A stretch of 64,000 nt of DNA from Thozetella sp. PMI_491 (GCA_021432635.1 MU270077.1:271531-335530), one strand, 5' to 3'; counted from the stretch's first letter, positions 44,870-56,807 are shown. Made by a program: numbers and translations. Notes: generated by a model not told the origin, from the letters alone.

Positions 44870-47075
44870 CTAAAGACCCAGATCTACAAGAACAAGAGAT
44901 TCTAGGTCGGCTGATGTCGCCTCTTGGCTAAGACGTCCTAGGATGTGTTGATCTGGCCGCACCAGCAAAGCCCCGCCGTCCGCAAAGCCTGCTCCCTTCT
45001 CAAAGAGCTGTGCTCCTTGTTGATCAACGAAGGCGAAGTCTCGATTGGCAACCCATACTTGAAAGTCTATGCCTTTCAGCGACATGGCCTGCTTAAAAGC
45101 AGCCAACTTGCCTGCCCATGCCTCGAACGAGGATACAATCAGTGTAATGCTGTCAAATCCGCACAAATCCAGCGTAGAGTATTCACGAGCGGCGACCTGG
45201 CTCTGCGAAAATTCTTTGACATATGATACATCGACGGGCTGCTGGCTGACGAGAACCCGGCCTTCCGGAAAGGCAATCCATGCATGGGGTAGCCGAGCTC
45301 CAGGGCTGAACTTTGGTGTAAAGTCGGAAGCATTCGGCGGTGCCTCTTTGTTACCGTATACATAGCCAATGTGGATTTCAAGCTGTCGTGGAATTGTTAG
45401 CAACATCGAGTCTCAAGCAGAAGGGGTTAAGGATCAGTTGGCTACTCGAGGGTTTCATACATTATCAAAATGCTCTCGCTGGCCCTCAACCTCTCGGTCA
45501 ATCATCGGCTTCATCACAGGGTCGTGAATTGACCGGTTCAAGTTCTCCCTTGCCTGCTCGACATCATCGATGCCAGCCGTTCCTAGCGTCTTGAGAAAGG
45601 AGAAGATCTGTTTGCCGTTCTTGACGCTCTGGGCCGAGTTGACGAGGGCAATTTGCCGACGGTCGCTCTCATATGAGTCGAGAATAGATGTAGATGCCCA
45701 TCCCTGCTGCACTGCCGCGATTTTGTACGCCAGATTGTGGGCATCTGCGAGGCCGGAGTTGAGGCCAAGGCCGCCGGTGGGAGGGAAGGAATGGGCTGCA
45801 TCCCCAACACTATGCAAAGGAAAATGAGACCGGGCCAGAGGGACGTCGTAGGGACTAAACTCACAGGAACACATTCCCTGATCTATACTGCTTTGCAACC
45901 TTTCTGCTCAAAATCCAGGGCCTGTAGCTGAGGATTTCAAATGGGATATCCTGTCCAATAGCGGCTGCGACAGTCCTACGGCACAAGTCTTGGTTCCAGG
46001 TCTCAGCTGGGTGCTTTTTGGACTGTGTTCATGGTCAGTATATGACATTCAATAGGAAACTTCGGAGGGAGCCTACATCAAAGTTGCTGATCAGGACCTG
46101 GTTGCCTCCCAGGTCGTAAGCGATGATAAATCCGGAGCAAGCCGGGTCGGTAATCCAATGCAGCATTCCTACACGCTCTTTCACTACCGGCCGGAGGTCG
46201 GCCTTGAAATGAATTGTCATCATGGTCTCATCTTTAGAAAGTTAATATCCAGTCAGAATCGGGTGAGCACTCGGGTCGGAGGTATCCTTACATCCATCGT
46301 CGCCCTCGCACTCTATGCCAAGGCTTTTTCGGACTTGGCTCCTCGCCCCATCGCAGCCCATAACATGCTTCGACCTCACCTGCCATCGGACTTTTGTTGA
46401 CCGCTCTTCCACTGTGGAGATGACACCATCCTTGGTCTATCACAAGTCAGAACGCACTTCCTTCTTAAGTTTATCCAGGCTGTATACTTCTTCACAAGAG
46501 ACAAAGGCTACGCCCTTGCGGATCTCAACGTTTGCGTCGTTTGCCAACTCTTTAGCTACGAAGTTCTCGAAATCAGGTTGCGGGATGTTGTGTATCATCT
46601 AAGGCATATTAGCTTGAGTTCTCGACTTCAAATATTACTAGCAAGCCTCACTTCGGGCGTCGCGTCCAAAACTGCGGGATCCATACGCTCATACGGAAGG
46701 AGTCCGATGCGCTCTCCAGTCAGATTGGTAACAAAGTTGACGTAAAAGGCATCTTCGCGAGGCGACCCAAGCTTGCGCATGGCAACTGTATCGAGCCCAA
46801 ACTGCCGACAGATCTCCAGGGTTCGGGGGCACAACGCGTGTGCCTTGGGCGCCGCGAGTCTCTCTGGGTATTTTTCAATGAGCAGGGATTGCACTAGAGC
46901 GGAATTAGCGGTTCGTCTTTCTCTGCTACGCATTGGGTAGCTTCTCACCTCCAAGCTTTGAGAGCATGTAGGCCGAAAGCAGGCCGGTCGGGCCGCCACC
47001 AACAATCAGCACAGGCACATTTACCTCCCGGGCGACCCCGGCAGCATCGGCGACAGGCTGGAGTAGTCCAGGCAT
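44870..47075 (-). CDS. FAD-dependent aromatic hydroxylase-like monooxygenase
   Basis: Eight exons (46949-47075, 46652-46893, 46488-46598, 46292-46436, 46077-46231, 45865-46022, 45461-45809, 44870-45382) encode 599 aa. It has the three PHBH-fold motifs: VLIVGGGPTGLLSA (GxGxxG, 26-31), VMGCDGARSQVRKSLGI (DG motif) and LVGDAAHSFPPTGGLGLNSG (GD motif). The last about 170 residues form a thioredoxin-like C-terminal domain as in phenol hydroxylase/MhpA-type enzymes. Such enzymes use NAD(P)H and O2 to hydroxylate phenolic rings. Flanked by a transporter and a regulator, it is likely the ring-activating step. All exon phases match. The start at 47075 is the first ATG; the frame runs further upstream without one. 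Confidence 0.9.
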
Positions 47076-47760
47076 GGCAGGCAGTATCTCAAGCTCTCGT
47101 TGTGTACACTTTTGCTCGACCAAGTTGGGTTTCTTTTCGCCTGCGGACTTATCCCAACCAGTAACTTCAATCTTCGAACTCGTCACATACTTAAAAGGCT
47201 TCCCCAGGTTTCACGCAAGTCGCTCTTGGGGCAGAGCCGGCTCATCGACCTAGGGATTGTGGGGGTTTGCCGAAGCTCGTGATCCGACTGGGAGATAGGA
47301 GGTTCTATGCACAGCGACGCTGACGGACATCCGAAAATCCGATTCCTATTGGTTCCCGGGACAGAACGAGAGATTCGTCTCCACTGACGGGGTCACATGC
47401 GGCCAGTAACGCACTAAGTGTCGGAAGTCGAGTGGGACCCCTTCCGAGTCATTAGGGGGCCATACAACCGGGCAAACCTGTCGCTCTCTTCCTTTACCAT
47501 TGCAGTGGGAGACGCGTGGACCGGGGATCGGGACAGCCGTATCAAGACAGCTAAGGTATCATCCAGGAAAGGGGTAAACTGCTCGGGGTCGTCTGGTCTC
47601 ATCGATCTAGGCTCCACCTTGTTTTACTGTTTATCCCCCGTTCCAACCCCCTTCGGACCCACGCAGCGGACGAGCATTTACTTCGGCTCTGGCTCCGGCT
47701 CGGAAGAATCGTGGATGCAGCCCCATCTCGGATAGGCCGACCACTGCAGACCCGGTCCTC
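47076..47760. promoter_or_regulatory. Bidirectional promoter between monooxygenase and regulator
   Basis: A 685-nt divergent region. It contains CGGACATCCG (about 47323-47332), an inverted CGG-N4-CCG pair as bound by many Zn2Cys6 dimers, followed directly by AAAATCCGA, so that ATCCGAAA is present. A shared element with the other divergent promoter at 42375 supports common control, but two copies prove little. Confidence 0.45.
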
Positions 47761-50495
47761 ATGTCCACGCCGACATCGTCTGTCTTGCCCATGGGCGACC
47801 TAGACCAACCGAGGAAGCGCAGGAAACCACGTACACCCGTGGCGTGCGATACGTGTAGGGCGCGCAAAGTCAAGGTAGGTACAGCATCGAGCAGCAGTCC
47901 GGATTTGTCCATTGGCCATGCTAACCCAGGGTGCCCATAGTGCGACGGAGCATTTCCTTGCATTTGCTGTACTCGTGAGTCCTCTTAGGCATTCGCACCG
48001 CCCCACTCAATGCCAACATAGAGAGAGTAGGGCACCTGTTTGAGTGTTCATACAAGGGAAAATCTCGCCATCTCACCGCGAGCGATCATGGGGGGGAAAT
48101 CACTGGCCGCGGGGAAGCAAGGTGAGCAACCGTCTATCTCCCTTTACCAGTCGACTACGAAGGCTTAAACTTGCATAGTATTCCACATTCCCGACCAATA
48201 GAGCCCCCAGAAGCACAATATGCAACCCCGTCGGTCTCTACGCCCTCCCACGCCAACGCAGCACCAGCATCCTCAGATAGCTTCGGCCCCAGCTTGCCAT
48301 CGGCCTCGCCGTCTACCCGCCACTCCCACAGGGACGCGCAAATCTTCCCCGCTGGGCACAAGGAGGAAGGCGTCGGGGAGGTCAACCGCCATACAAACGG
48401 TGCCGAGTTCTACGGGGCTACGGGAACATTTTACTTTCTCTCACGCTTGCGCTCGCAGGCAAGTGCCCAAACACCCCGCCAGCCCGAACAAGCAGGCACG
48501 GAGACGTCGGTGGTGAACCTCCTGCACAGCTCCGAATACACAGTCGGTAGCCAGAGCGCTGCCTATTCTGGATCCTCTCCGCAGCCGTCAGCCTCCAACG
48601 GTGGGCGTACCCACAGCTTCTCTCGGGGGTCACTAGAGCAGCCCGAGCTTCTAAATGTCAAGAAACAGAGCCAGATCGGCAGGGAAGGTGTGCGACTCTA
48701 CTTCGCGAACCTGCACCATATTCACCCAATACTTGACCAACGCTCCTTCATCTCCCGTTGCGAAGCAGAGATCTGGCTGGTAGCTACTTCCAAATCGCAG
48801 ACGGCGTCCCAAGTTAGATTCCTCGCCTTGTATAGCATCGTAGTTGCTATAGGTGTCGTCACTGCCGACGAGTCATCCTTGGTTGTGTGGGACGGCAATA
48901 CCGACTCGCTCGAGGGCCTGGGTGGGCATGAAGAGCAAGACACGGATGACGTCCCTTATCTCCCTATTAGGATTGCGAGGCTCTTCTTCGAGCGAGCAAA
49001 GGCTCTCCTCGAAGACACGTTTGAGTCGAGCTCGTTCGAGACAGCGCAGACCCTGTTTTTGATGGTACGTATTTTTCACCTCTAGCCTGTTCAACTCTAA
49101 CTCTAAAATTGCCAGTCTGTATTCTGCCAGAATGCCTTGAAGCCTCACAGCTGCTACATGTATAATGGAATGGCTATTCGGACAGCATTTGCGATCGGAG
49201 TCCCGGCGGACCCGCACGCCGATTCTGGCCAACAAAACTTGTTCTGGTGGTATGTTGACACTCTCTTGGACATAGACGCTTTCGAAGCCGGAAGCTTACC
49301 GTGGCTGGTCTAGGGCACTCTATTCTCACGAAATGTATGAAGCAACAGCCATATCTCCCAATTGAAGAGGTTCTCACCGTTATTCAGCGAAATGTGTATA
49401 TCGGCGGGTCGGCAATCGTTTCTACGAGAGCCTAGCCAGTATCGAACACCACTACCACGCCCCTCGGTATGTCTAATGCGTGGATCGAGAGGGACATGAC
49501 GATAGCTTACTGCAGCCCAGGGCTCTTCTGGCCATCCGGCATCAATGGTCAACTGCATGGTTGACCTGGCACATATCCTAATTGATGTTTCAGCCAATGC
49601 ATCGCGTGTGGATAGTCCTGCAGCCGTTGCTCAAAGGTCAAGCAGGGCAAGCGAGCTTGACCAACATCTCCACAACTGGAAGAAGCACTTACCAACCTCG
49701 TTGGATTTTGAGAGGTGGGGGATAGAGGATACAGAGGCCGCCATGAAACAGAAGATCGTGCTAAAACTAAGTACGTGATCTTGGAGAACTCATCCGTTAT
49801 GACCATGGCCTAACCTCAGGACTAGGATATCTAAATGCGAGAATACTTATACACAGAGCTTTCCTAATCACCGCCTCTACGGAATCCTATCGGCAAAGGC
49901 TTTCTTCGCACACGACAGCATGCGTCGACGCCGCAAAGGGAAGCATTGAGTTCATGCACAGCACATACCTGCATCGTCCGTACTTTCGGACCTGGTGTGT
50001 ACCCCGACCCTACTTGGGCCATACATGGAAAAACTTAACTCACTACTGATCATCGATAGGTGGTACAATTGTACGTACGTGCTCGACGCGACCATGGTGC
50101 TCCTCTATGTCCTTGTCTCGGACATTTACCCGATTTCGGACGACATTCTACAGTATATAGACAAAAGCCTCCAGATATTCGCATCAATGAAGGTTCTTGC
50201 AGTAGCCCGCAGGTGTGCCGAGATTGTCAAGGAAGTTTTGACAGTCGTGGAGAGGCTGCGTCATCAACTGAGTGAGCACCAGCGGCTGGTCCATGGGACT
50301 GCTTCCTTCCCTGAGCCCTTGACCGACCGCAGCACTGTTGGGCATCCAAACGCGCGGGCGATAGGAACGCATGCGGAGGGGTTTCCCTTCCCGGAAGGGG
50401 ACATGTATGCTGGCTTAATGGACACGGCCCTCGTATTCAACTTTCTCAACTTCGAAGACTGGAACGCCTGGTCAGAAACCGGGTTCGCGCAATAA
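47761..50495 (+). CDS. Zn2Cys6 transcription factor of the catabolic cluster
   Basis: Ten exons (47761-47874, 47941-47974, 48022-48121, 48179-49064, 49116-49249, 49314-49334, 49388-49466, 49521-49770, 49820-49994, 50060-50495) encode 742 aa. The zinc cluster is spread over the first three exons: VACDTCRARKVK, CDGAFPCICCT and the last Cys in HLFECSY; the spacing to the sixth Cys is one or two residues longer than usual. A fungal-specific regulatory domain follows at about residues 235-520 (KKQSQIGREGVRLYFANLHH, LFWWALYSHEIEMCISAG). The C-terminus ends FEDWNAW, a common acidic-hydrophobic finish in such factors. Divergent from the monooxygenase across a 685-nt promoter, it is the probable pathway regulator. 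Exon 6 (21 nt) and the exon 7/8 junction are the least certain. Confidence 0.87.
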
Positions 50496-51099
50496 TCACA
50501 GGAGGACAATACGCTACCGGGAGTGACTCAGAGAGGGTACATTGAAGCTAAAACCCAGCGCCGAAGGCACTTTTCAAGACTTCATGCCGAAATCCCTTCA
50601 CCCCTGCAGCCATAGGAATTAGCACCCGCAGGAGATATCTTGAGTGGCGGATCTAATAATATAGCAGATATTGACTAAGTGGATGCAGATGAGTGGCATC
50701 GGCGCTTTGCTGTATTGAGCACAAGGACAACATCGACTCATAGCGTCGGGGAACTCATTCGGGACCGAAGCTGGTCTTCCTGAAGAGTGGGCCGCGCTGA
50801 GGTTAGTGGCTTCACGCCCAAAGCGAGCTTCCTTACAGGGAGTGCCCGCTACGATATGGAGCTTATCTGTAAGCGAATCCAACCACAGACATTGAAGCTA
50901 TAGGCTGTCGCTTCGGTGGACTGCATTGGGAAAGTTCGTTCGGTCTTGGCTATGCCTCCGGCCCTGGCCCCGCTTTTGACTCACCCTCGAGAGGGAATAT
51001 AAGTTAAAGCAGATATGTACACATGAAGGCCTTTGCATCCGCTTAGTAGCGTATATCCAAATCGACTACAAACATCGCTGCAGCTGGTTTGCCGACATT
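50496..51099. other. Intergenic region
   Basis: About 600 nt without a gene. A TATA-like AATATAAG at about 50996, roughly 100 nt before the dehydratase ATG, may be its core promoter. Confidence 0.4.
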
Positions 51100-52281
51100 A
51101 TGGCCGACCCTTCGACTTGTCTGCCCCTCGTCCGGGCTTCCGTCGAGGCCGCCCACGAGCTTATCCGGCCGTACATCCATCGTACTCCGGTGCTCACCAA
51201 CGCAACGCTCAACACAGTGGCCTCCACGCCTCAGGATCCCAGCGCTCTGGCCGAGACTGAATGGGCCGGGCGCACACCGTCGAAACCCGTCCTGCGGCTA
51301 TGGTTCAAGTGCGAAAACATGCAGCGCATCGGTGCCTTCAAGGCCCGTGGCGCCTTCCACGCCCTCGAACGGCTGATGCAAGACCCGACCTTTTCTAAGG
51401 AGCACGGTGTGGTAACCCAGAGCTCGGGAAATCACTCGCAGGCACTGGCGCTGGCAGCGCGCGAGAAGGGCATTGCCGCGCACATCGTCATGCCCTCCAT
51501 CAGCCCGCCTCCGAAGATCGCGGCAACCAAGGGCTACGGTGCCAACGTTGTCTTTAGCGGGAGCACCATCGAGGACCGGGAGGCCGTCGCGGCGCGCGTC
51601 ATGGCTGAGACGGGCGCGAGGATGGTTCCACCGTACAATCACCCTGACATCATCCTTGGGCAGGGAACGATGGGCCTGGAGCTTCAGGAGCAGGTGGCGG
51701 AGCTGATGGCCGGCGCCCAGGAGAAATCTTTCGGCGGCTCGGAATTTGTCCGTGCCTCGGTGACGCAGGGGCGACTCGGTCCGAAGGGTGAAAAACAGGG
51801 ACTTGACGCGATGATGGCGCCATGCAGCGGCGGCGGGATGTTGTCCGGTGTAGCGCTGAGCGCCGAGGGGACCGGTATCAAAGTCTTCGGCGCCGAGCCG
51901 TCCTTTGAGGGCGCCGACGATGCGACGCGTGGCTACTACGCAGGAAAGCGCATCGAGAAGGTCAGCTCTCTGACGATCGCTGACGGGCTGCGGTCCGTGC
52001 TGGGGACGATACCCTGGAGCATCATCTACGAGAGAAGGCTGGTGGCAGGCATGTACAGCGTGACCGAGGACCAGATCAAAGCCGCACTACGACTAGTGTA
52101 CGAGCGGATGAAGATGGTGGTGGAGCCTAGCGCTGTCGTTGGGCTGGCAGTGGCCTTGTATAACGAAGACTTCCGGAGCATGGTCGAAAAGGAAGCGGGT
52201 GAGGATGGCTGGGATTTGGGAATCGTCCTTAGCGGTGGAAATATCAGCCTCGAGAGTCTCGGCAAGCTATTCGCAGATTAG
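51100..52281 (+). CDS. Fold-type II PLP threonine/serine dehydratase-like enzyme
   Basis: Single-exon 393 aa. The Schiff-base lysine is Lys81 in IGAFKARGA; SSGNHSQALA follows and the phosphate-binding SGGGMLSG loop is near residues 245-252. There is no C-terminal ACT regulatory domain, so it resembles catabolic threonine/serine dehydratases, serine racemases or 3-hydroxyaspartate dehydratases rather than the isoleucine-pathway enzyme. It would deaminate a beta-hydroxy amino acid to a 2-oxo acid plus ammonia in the cytosol. Two short insertions compared with the bacterial enzymes (around residues 40-60 and 205-235) are seen. It lies next to, but is not clearly part of, the aromatic cluster. 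The start ATG is at 51100. Confidence 0.9.
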   Translation: MADPSTCLPLVRASVEAAHELIRPYIHRTPVLTNATLNTVASTPQDPSALAETEWAGRTPSKPVLRLWFKCENMQRIGAFKARGAFHALERLMQDPTFSKEHGVVTQSSGNHSQALALAAREKGIAAHIVMPSISPPPKIAATKGYGANVVFSGSTIEDREAVAARVMAETGARMVPPYNHPDIILGQGTMGLELQEQVAELMAGAQEKSFGGSEFVRASVTQGRLGPKGEKQGLDAMMAPCSGGGMLSGVALSAEGTGIKVFGAEPSFEGADDATRGYYAGKRIEKVSSLTIADGLRSVLGTIPWSIIYERRLVAGMYSVTEDQIKAALRLVYERMKMVVEPSAVVGLAVALYNEDFRSMVEKEAGEDGWDLGIVLSGGNISLESLGKLFAD

Positions 52282-53596
52282 AAAGGCCAGGGCAAAAATT
52301 GCGCCTACGGACGCAACGCCGCCGCCAACAGATGCCTTGCCAGAGGTTCTGAGATTTTTGTAAGAGAGAATCAACTCAAATGATCTAGATTTTCCAACTC
52401 GGAGTTGTCACACAAATAATTAGAGCCCCCTCCGTGTCAACTTGTATGGCCCATTCGCCAGGTCAAATGCGGCGCATACTTCCAAGCTGGGACGGAAACA
52501 GTCCGTGGCTGCATCGGCGAGCGGCGTTGCATTCTCACCAGCTTCTAGCGTTACCTGGGTTTTCTCATAGCATCCTGCACGGTCACGAGTTCAGCAGACG
52601 CGTGACGTTACATAAATTAGATTGCGGTATATTTACTATTAGTTAAAATACGGGCGATGGAGTAAGAAAGAAAATAAAAGGGATTCCCAGCAGAAGGAAA
52701 AGCAGATTGAGCGACCAGGGCGTGAAGTATACGAAGCTTTGGGTTGAGTGACAAGGTGGGGGCCTAAGAGAAGCTTCTAATTAGAGGGAAAAAGGAGGGA
52801 CATATGGGTCATATAGGGCCCAATGGAGGAATCAGAAGTCGTAATCCCCAACATCGACACGGGAATTGCAGCGAATACAGCCCTAGTATAGGTCTTTCCC
52901 GTTGCCCGCCCAGCTGGACACCTCGTGTGAGTTACCGAAATGGGCAAGGCCGGTGACCGGGAATGGAGATGGTGTGACATCGATTTTGAGGCCCTGTAAA
53001 GTAACTACCTACTTTAACAAGTTCTCGTATAAATACAGCTAAAATCTGATAGTCGCTTTACCGGGGGACGAGGGGGAGGGGTTCTCGATTTTCTGCTCGC
53101 CAAAGCGAGCGGACCAATTGAGGGACGCCACTAGTCGAGCGGAGTATTCGAAGCAGTCGAGCGGAGTATTCTAAGCAGTCGAGCGGAGTATGCGAAGCAC
53201 GTACACACGGAGATACGTTCGTCAACACAGATAAGGCGTTGCCTGCTCAGTAGAAATGGTACCAATGCGGGATACCTGATTGGCAGCTCGTGGCTGTATA
53301 TTCCGGAGGTAGAAACACAGAGCGTAGCTCGCTCTCACGGATGGGCGGCAGGCTGTGGAAGGCCTAGACGGAATGTGGTCAAAGCTGATAGCGTCTAGCC
53401 CAAAGCCAAGGATGGAATGCTGGGCCCCATCATTGCGTCGCTCCACTCATATTTTTCCCTCCTGCCTGGATGAATTTGCCTTCTTTAAATCCTCCGCCCA
53501 CTGCCCACCAGCCAGACTCGAACACTACCTAGGTACATAAGCCATTGTCGCGTCTCTGCCCGCGATATCTCGCAGGCGGTTCTCTCCACAGACCTG
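52282..53596. other. Intergenic region with minisatellite
   Basis: About 1.3 kb without a supported gene; holds a three-copy tandem repeat at 53134-53199 and the upstream region of the SDR. Confidence 0.5.
53134..53199. repeat. 22-bp tandem repeat, three copies
   Basis: Three adjoining copies of a 22-bp unit beginning GTCGAGCGGAGTAT and ending AAGCA at 53134-53155, 53156-53177 and 53178-53199, differing at two or three positions. A shorter related string (GCGAGCGGACC) lies just before. Confidence 0.9.
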
Positions 53597-54790
53597 ATGG
53601 ACCAGGCCAAAGGGACGATCCTCATAACGGGGGCAAACGGCACCCTCGCAACTTCTGCGGTGTCCCAGATCGTCTCCAAGCCTGAGTATGCAGCATACCA
53701 TGGTCTCTACATGGTCCGCGATGCCTCACGGGCGCCAGCCTTGAGATCCGCCCTCCAAGCCGCGTCACATCCGCATCCGCATGATATTGTGTCGCTCGAC
53801 ATGTCGGAATTGAACAGTGTCCGCAAGGCGGCGGCTGCCATCAATGCGCGCGTCGCCACCGGCGAGATCCCGCCGATCCGCGCCATCATACTCAATGCTG
53901 GGTTCATAGAGTACACCGTACAGACGTGGACGACCGACGGCTTCGATATCGGGTTTGCCACCAACTACCTGGGGCACTGGCTCCTGACGCTGCTTCTCCT
54001 GCAGAGCATGAACAAGGAAGCCAGCCGTGTGCTTACCATTGGAAGCTTATCTCATGAGTATGTGTGGCACATTGGATCCTGGGGCCAGACGACTCTCTCG
54101 TCAACCGGTTGGCCGCATTGCTCCCGATATAACTGACGCAGAATAGTACTTCTTCTCCACAGACCATCGCCGGGGGCAATTATACCGCCAAGTGGAAGGT
54201 GATACTGAATAGCAACAGCACCGACCCCGTTGCTCGGGGTACCTGGAGCTCGACTAAAGACGATCCGTCATTCTACTGCGGATATCGGCGATACTCTGCT
54301 TCCAAGCTGTGCCAGGTGATGATGATGTATGTTGCATCGCCCATCTCAGTCCGCGCCGGTTTCGCTGACTCGTAGTTTCTTTTCTGGAATTAGACCGGAG
54401 CTGCAACGGCGACTAAGCCTAGATCCTGCCTTGAAGTCGATATCCGTGCTTGGCATCGACCCAGGCACCGTACCTACCGACATTGCCCGCCGGTCATTTT
54501 GGTTGGTTCGGTTCCTCACATTCTCTGTAGTCATACCCTTGATGGCCCTTGTGTCGTCGTGGTTCTGGTCCAATCCTTCGGTGCGCACCCCAAAGAAGTC
54601 GGCTGCCGACATCCTAACGGCCGCAATGGATTTGGGAGTCCGCCCGTCCAGCCTTTACATGAACGGTTGCGAGCCTGGAGAGATGAGCCCGGAAGCAAGG
54701 GACACAGACAAGCAGTTGATGGTCTGGAAGGACACTGTCAGATATGTGGGCTTAAAGGAGGGAGAAACAGTTCTTACTCACTGGCGATAG
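53597..54790 (+). CDS. Short-chain dehydrogenase/reductase (large SDR, membrane-associated type)
   Basis: Three exons (53597-54057, 54147-54326, 54394-54790) encode 345 aa. The nucleotide motif TGANGTLA (11-18) is followed by LDMSELNSV, ILNAGF (the NAG position), and the catalytic YSASK with Tyr203 and Lys207. After it, PELQRRLSLDP, GIDPGTVPTDI and a hydrophobic segment (LVRFLTFSVVIPLMALVSSWF) resemble the retinol-dehydrogenase-like SDR group of fungi, where the hydrophobic stretch may anchor the enzyme to a membrane. Substrate is unknown. The 89-nt first intron contains a CTGAC branch site, and the second has GTATGT/TTAG ends. It stands alone between a dehydratase gene and a secreted-protein gene. 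Confidence 0.85.
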
Positions 54791-56360
54791 ATGATAGATG
54801 GCGGGGCTTGGTACGGTCAGGGGCGGTGATGTTGTTTGATGTGGGTAGACTTGTCCTCGGTATCGTCGCACCTAGCTTAGAGGCCATTTGGCGTAGACAG
54901 TAGCGTTACATAACTGATTGCGAGTATTAGAGCTGCTTTAACAGTGAATCTGATTGGCGCCTTGGCCTTTGTGATGCTCCTGGATAGATCTTGTCACCTC
55001 AAGTTAACATGACTAGATAGGGTGCTCTATGTGCCTAGTCCTTGGTTCGATTGTAAATTTAGCGAATCCAGATTCTGCATAGCGGACCCGACTAACTCTC
55101 CCGCAGGGACCCTCGCGACGCGACACCGGACGCATCTCTCTTTCTGGCACAATGCAATTTTCCGGGTTACGCAAATTTTTGGTCACACATGGCTGAGGCT
55201 CAAATTTTTTGTGTGGCATGATGCCTGCAGTCAAGATTGGCGAAGTCCAGCCGTTGAGCGGTAGTACGTCCCATTTGAACAGCTACAGTGAAAGCACTAA
55301 CTATAGTTTGGACATCAGAGAACCGTCGGGTATCTGACTGGCTGACTGAAATACATTGCCTGCCGCCTTGGTCGTATCCGCCCCTGGTCGATTTTCTATT
55401 GACCTCGCATTTCGGAATCTAGATCATACTCTAGGGTATAGCAAGAGAACTAGAGTAACAACGGGGATGGGCATTAAAGTATATATAGGGAGGTCATCCG
55501 AGGTTCTATCCGCCGAAGTGTGATCAACCGCTTTTTCTGTTGGCAGCTTAGCCGTTCCGGGGCATCGCCGGTGAGCGCTAATTAGTGCTGCAGCACCCAT
55601 GGGCCAAATTCAAGCCATAACCTCCCCCACCCGAGCGACCAGGTCAATAGAAGGTGCAGACTGCCCTGGTGTTCATTCTAAGTCGGGTCCTGCCACTCCA
55701 AGTCGGGCCCTGTGTGTTTGCCTGCCCATGGCCGGCCCAACAGCCTTTCACGGTGCCTGCCATGCGTACGAGCCACACCTTTCGCTGGTGAGCCGAAGGG
55801 CCTTGTACGCCACCTTCCTGTCTGTGGTAATATCAGCAATAAGTAGCCAACGCACGAAGAGCCTCGCAGGAGGCGGTGTGTTTGGATCAGATCTCGTACC
55901 CAAGAAAAATTTGACTTGCGTAACAGGCAATAACTCGATAGTGATTTATCTAGCACGATCGAGACCGAATAGCTCAGCCCCCGGCAATTTGGCAAACGGC
56001 GAAGCCAAGATGTTGCCCGATTGGCCGGTATGCGCCTCATAATTTCCCCGTCGAAGCCCTCTCCAGGTAAAATAACAAATGCGGCACAGCAGGGCACTAT
56101 CATCTAGGCAGGAAGGCAGAGAATGTAACACTACAACTGATGCCTCATTGTTGGAAAAACGGGTTGGGAATACAGCAAAGCCTAAGGCTGCTGGGCTGCG
56201 ATGACTAACATCCGCAAGTGTTTGTGTTGAGTATATATATCTACCCAGGGCCCCCGTCACCAGATAGCGAGCGTCTAACCTTGCGGCTCTAAACACATTC
56301 CTTTGCTCTCGGATTCGCAGACTATACACGCGTGCAACAGCCCTCACAATTCTTCCCAAC
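54791..56360. other. Intergenic region with TATA box
   Basis: About 1.57 kb without a supported gene. A TATATATAT at 56232-56240, about 120 nt before the ATG at 56361, is a likely core promoter for the cysteine-rich protein. An AAGTCGGGyCCTG motif is repeated at 55679 and 55700. Confidence 0.45.
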
Positions 56361-56807
56361 ATGCAGATCGCCTGGTCCATCATCGCCTCGGCCGTGCTCG
56401 TCGCGGCCATCCCGCCAGACTGCCCTCCGCCGCCGCCGTTCAACGCGACGGCGTGCGACCTCAGCGCACCATCCAACGCTACCTCACCCTGCAAGTCTGG
56501 CGAGACGTGCGTGCCCGCATCGGCTGATACTCCGGACGTTGGTGTCTGCGCTGGCCGATTCTGCGAGGGCTTCGCCACCGGCGAGAGCATGAACTGCTTC
56601 CCTTGCCCTGAGACGCAGATTTGCACCTTCAACTTCACTTTTTTACCTGAATTTCCGGCCTACTGCGCCCTCAAGAGTTATCCGTGTGCTGGTCCCGACA
56701 GCCTAGCGTGTCCCAGCAACGGCCAGTCCTGGGCATGCGTCGCCCCCCACAACAGCCAGTGCGGTAACCCGAGCTCGACCTGCATCGGCTACTGCCGTCC
56801 TGCGTAA
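56361..56807 (+). CDS. Small secreted cysteine-rich protein
   Basis: Single-exon 148 aa. Residues 1-16 form a signal peptide (MQIAWSIIASAVLVAA). The mature part has 16 cysteines (possibly eight disulfides), a Pro run (PPPPPF) and three N-glycosylation sequons (NAT, NAT, NFT). No known fold is recognised; CPP/CxxC spacings such as NCFPC and CIGYC do not fit hydrophobins, LysM or CFEM proteins. Size, secretion and Cys content are those of many fungal effector-like or antimicrobial proteins, but that is a general resemblance only. A TATA box upstream and a compact gene support that it is real. Confidence 0.75.
   Translation: MQIAWSIIASAVLVAAIPPDCPPPPPFNATACDLSAPSNATSPCKSGETCVPASADTPDVGVCAGRFCEGFATGESMNCFPCPETQICTFNFTFLPEFPAYCALKSYPCAGPDSLACPSNGQSWACVAPHNSQCGNPSSTCIGYCRPA

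Noticed and set aside
55599-56103. 147-aa + and 141-aa minus open frames
   Set aside because: Overlapping on opposite strands, no domain, no promoter and odd composition; likely chance.
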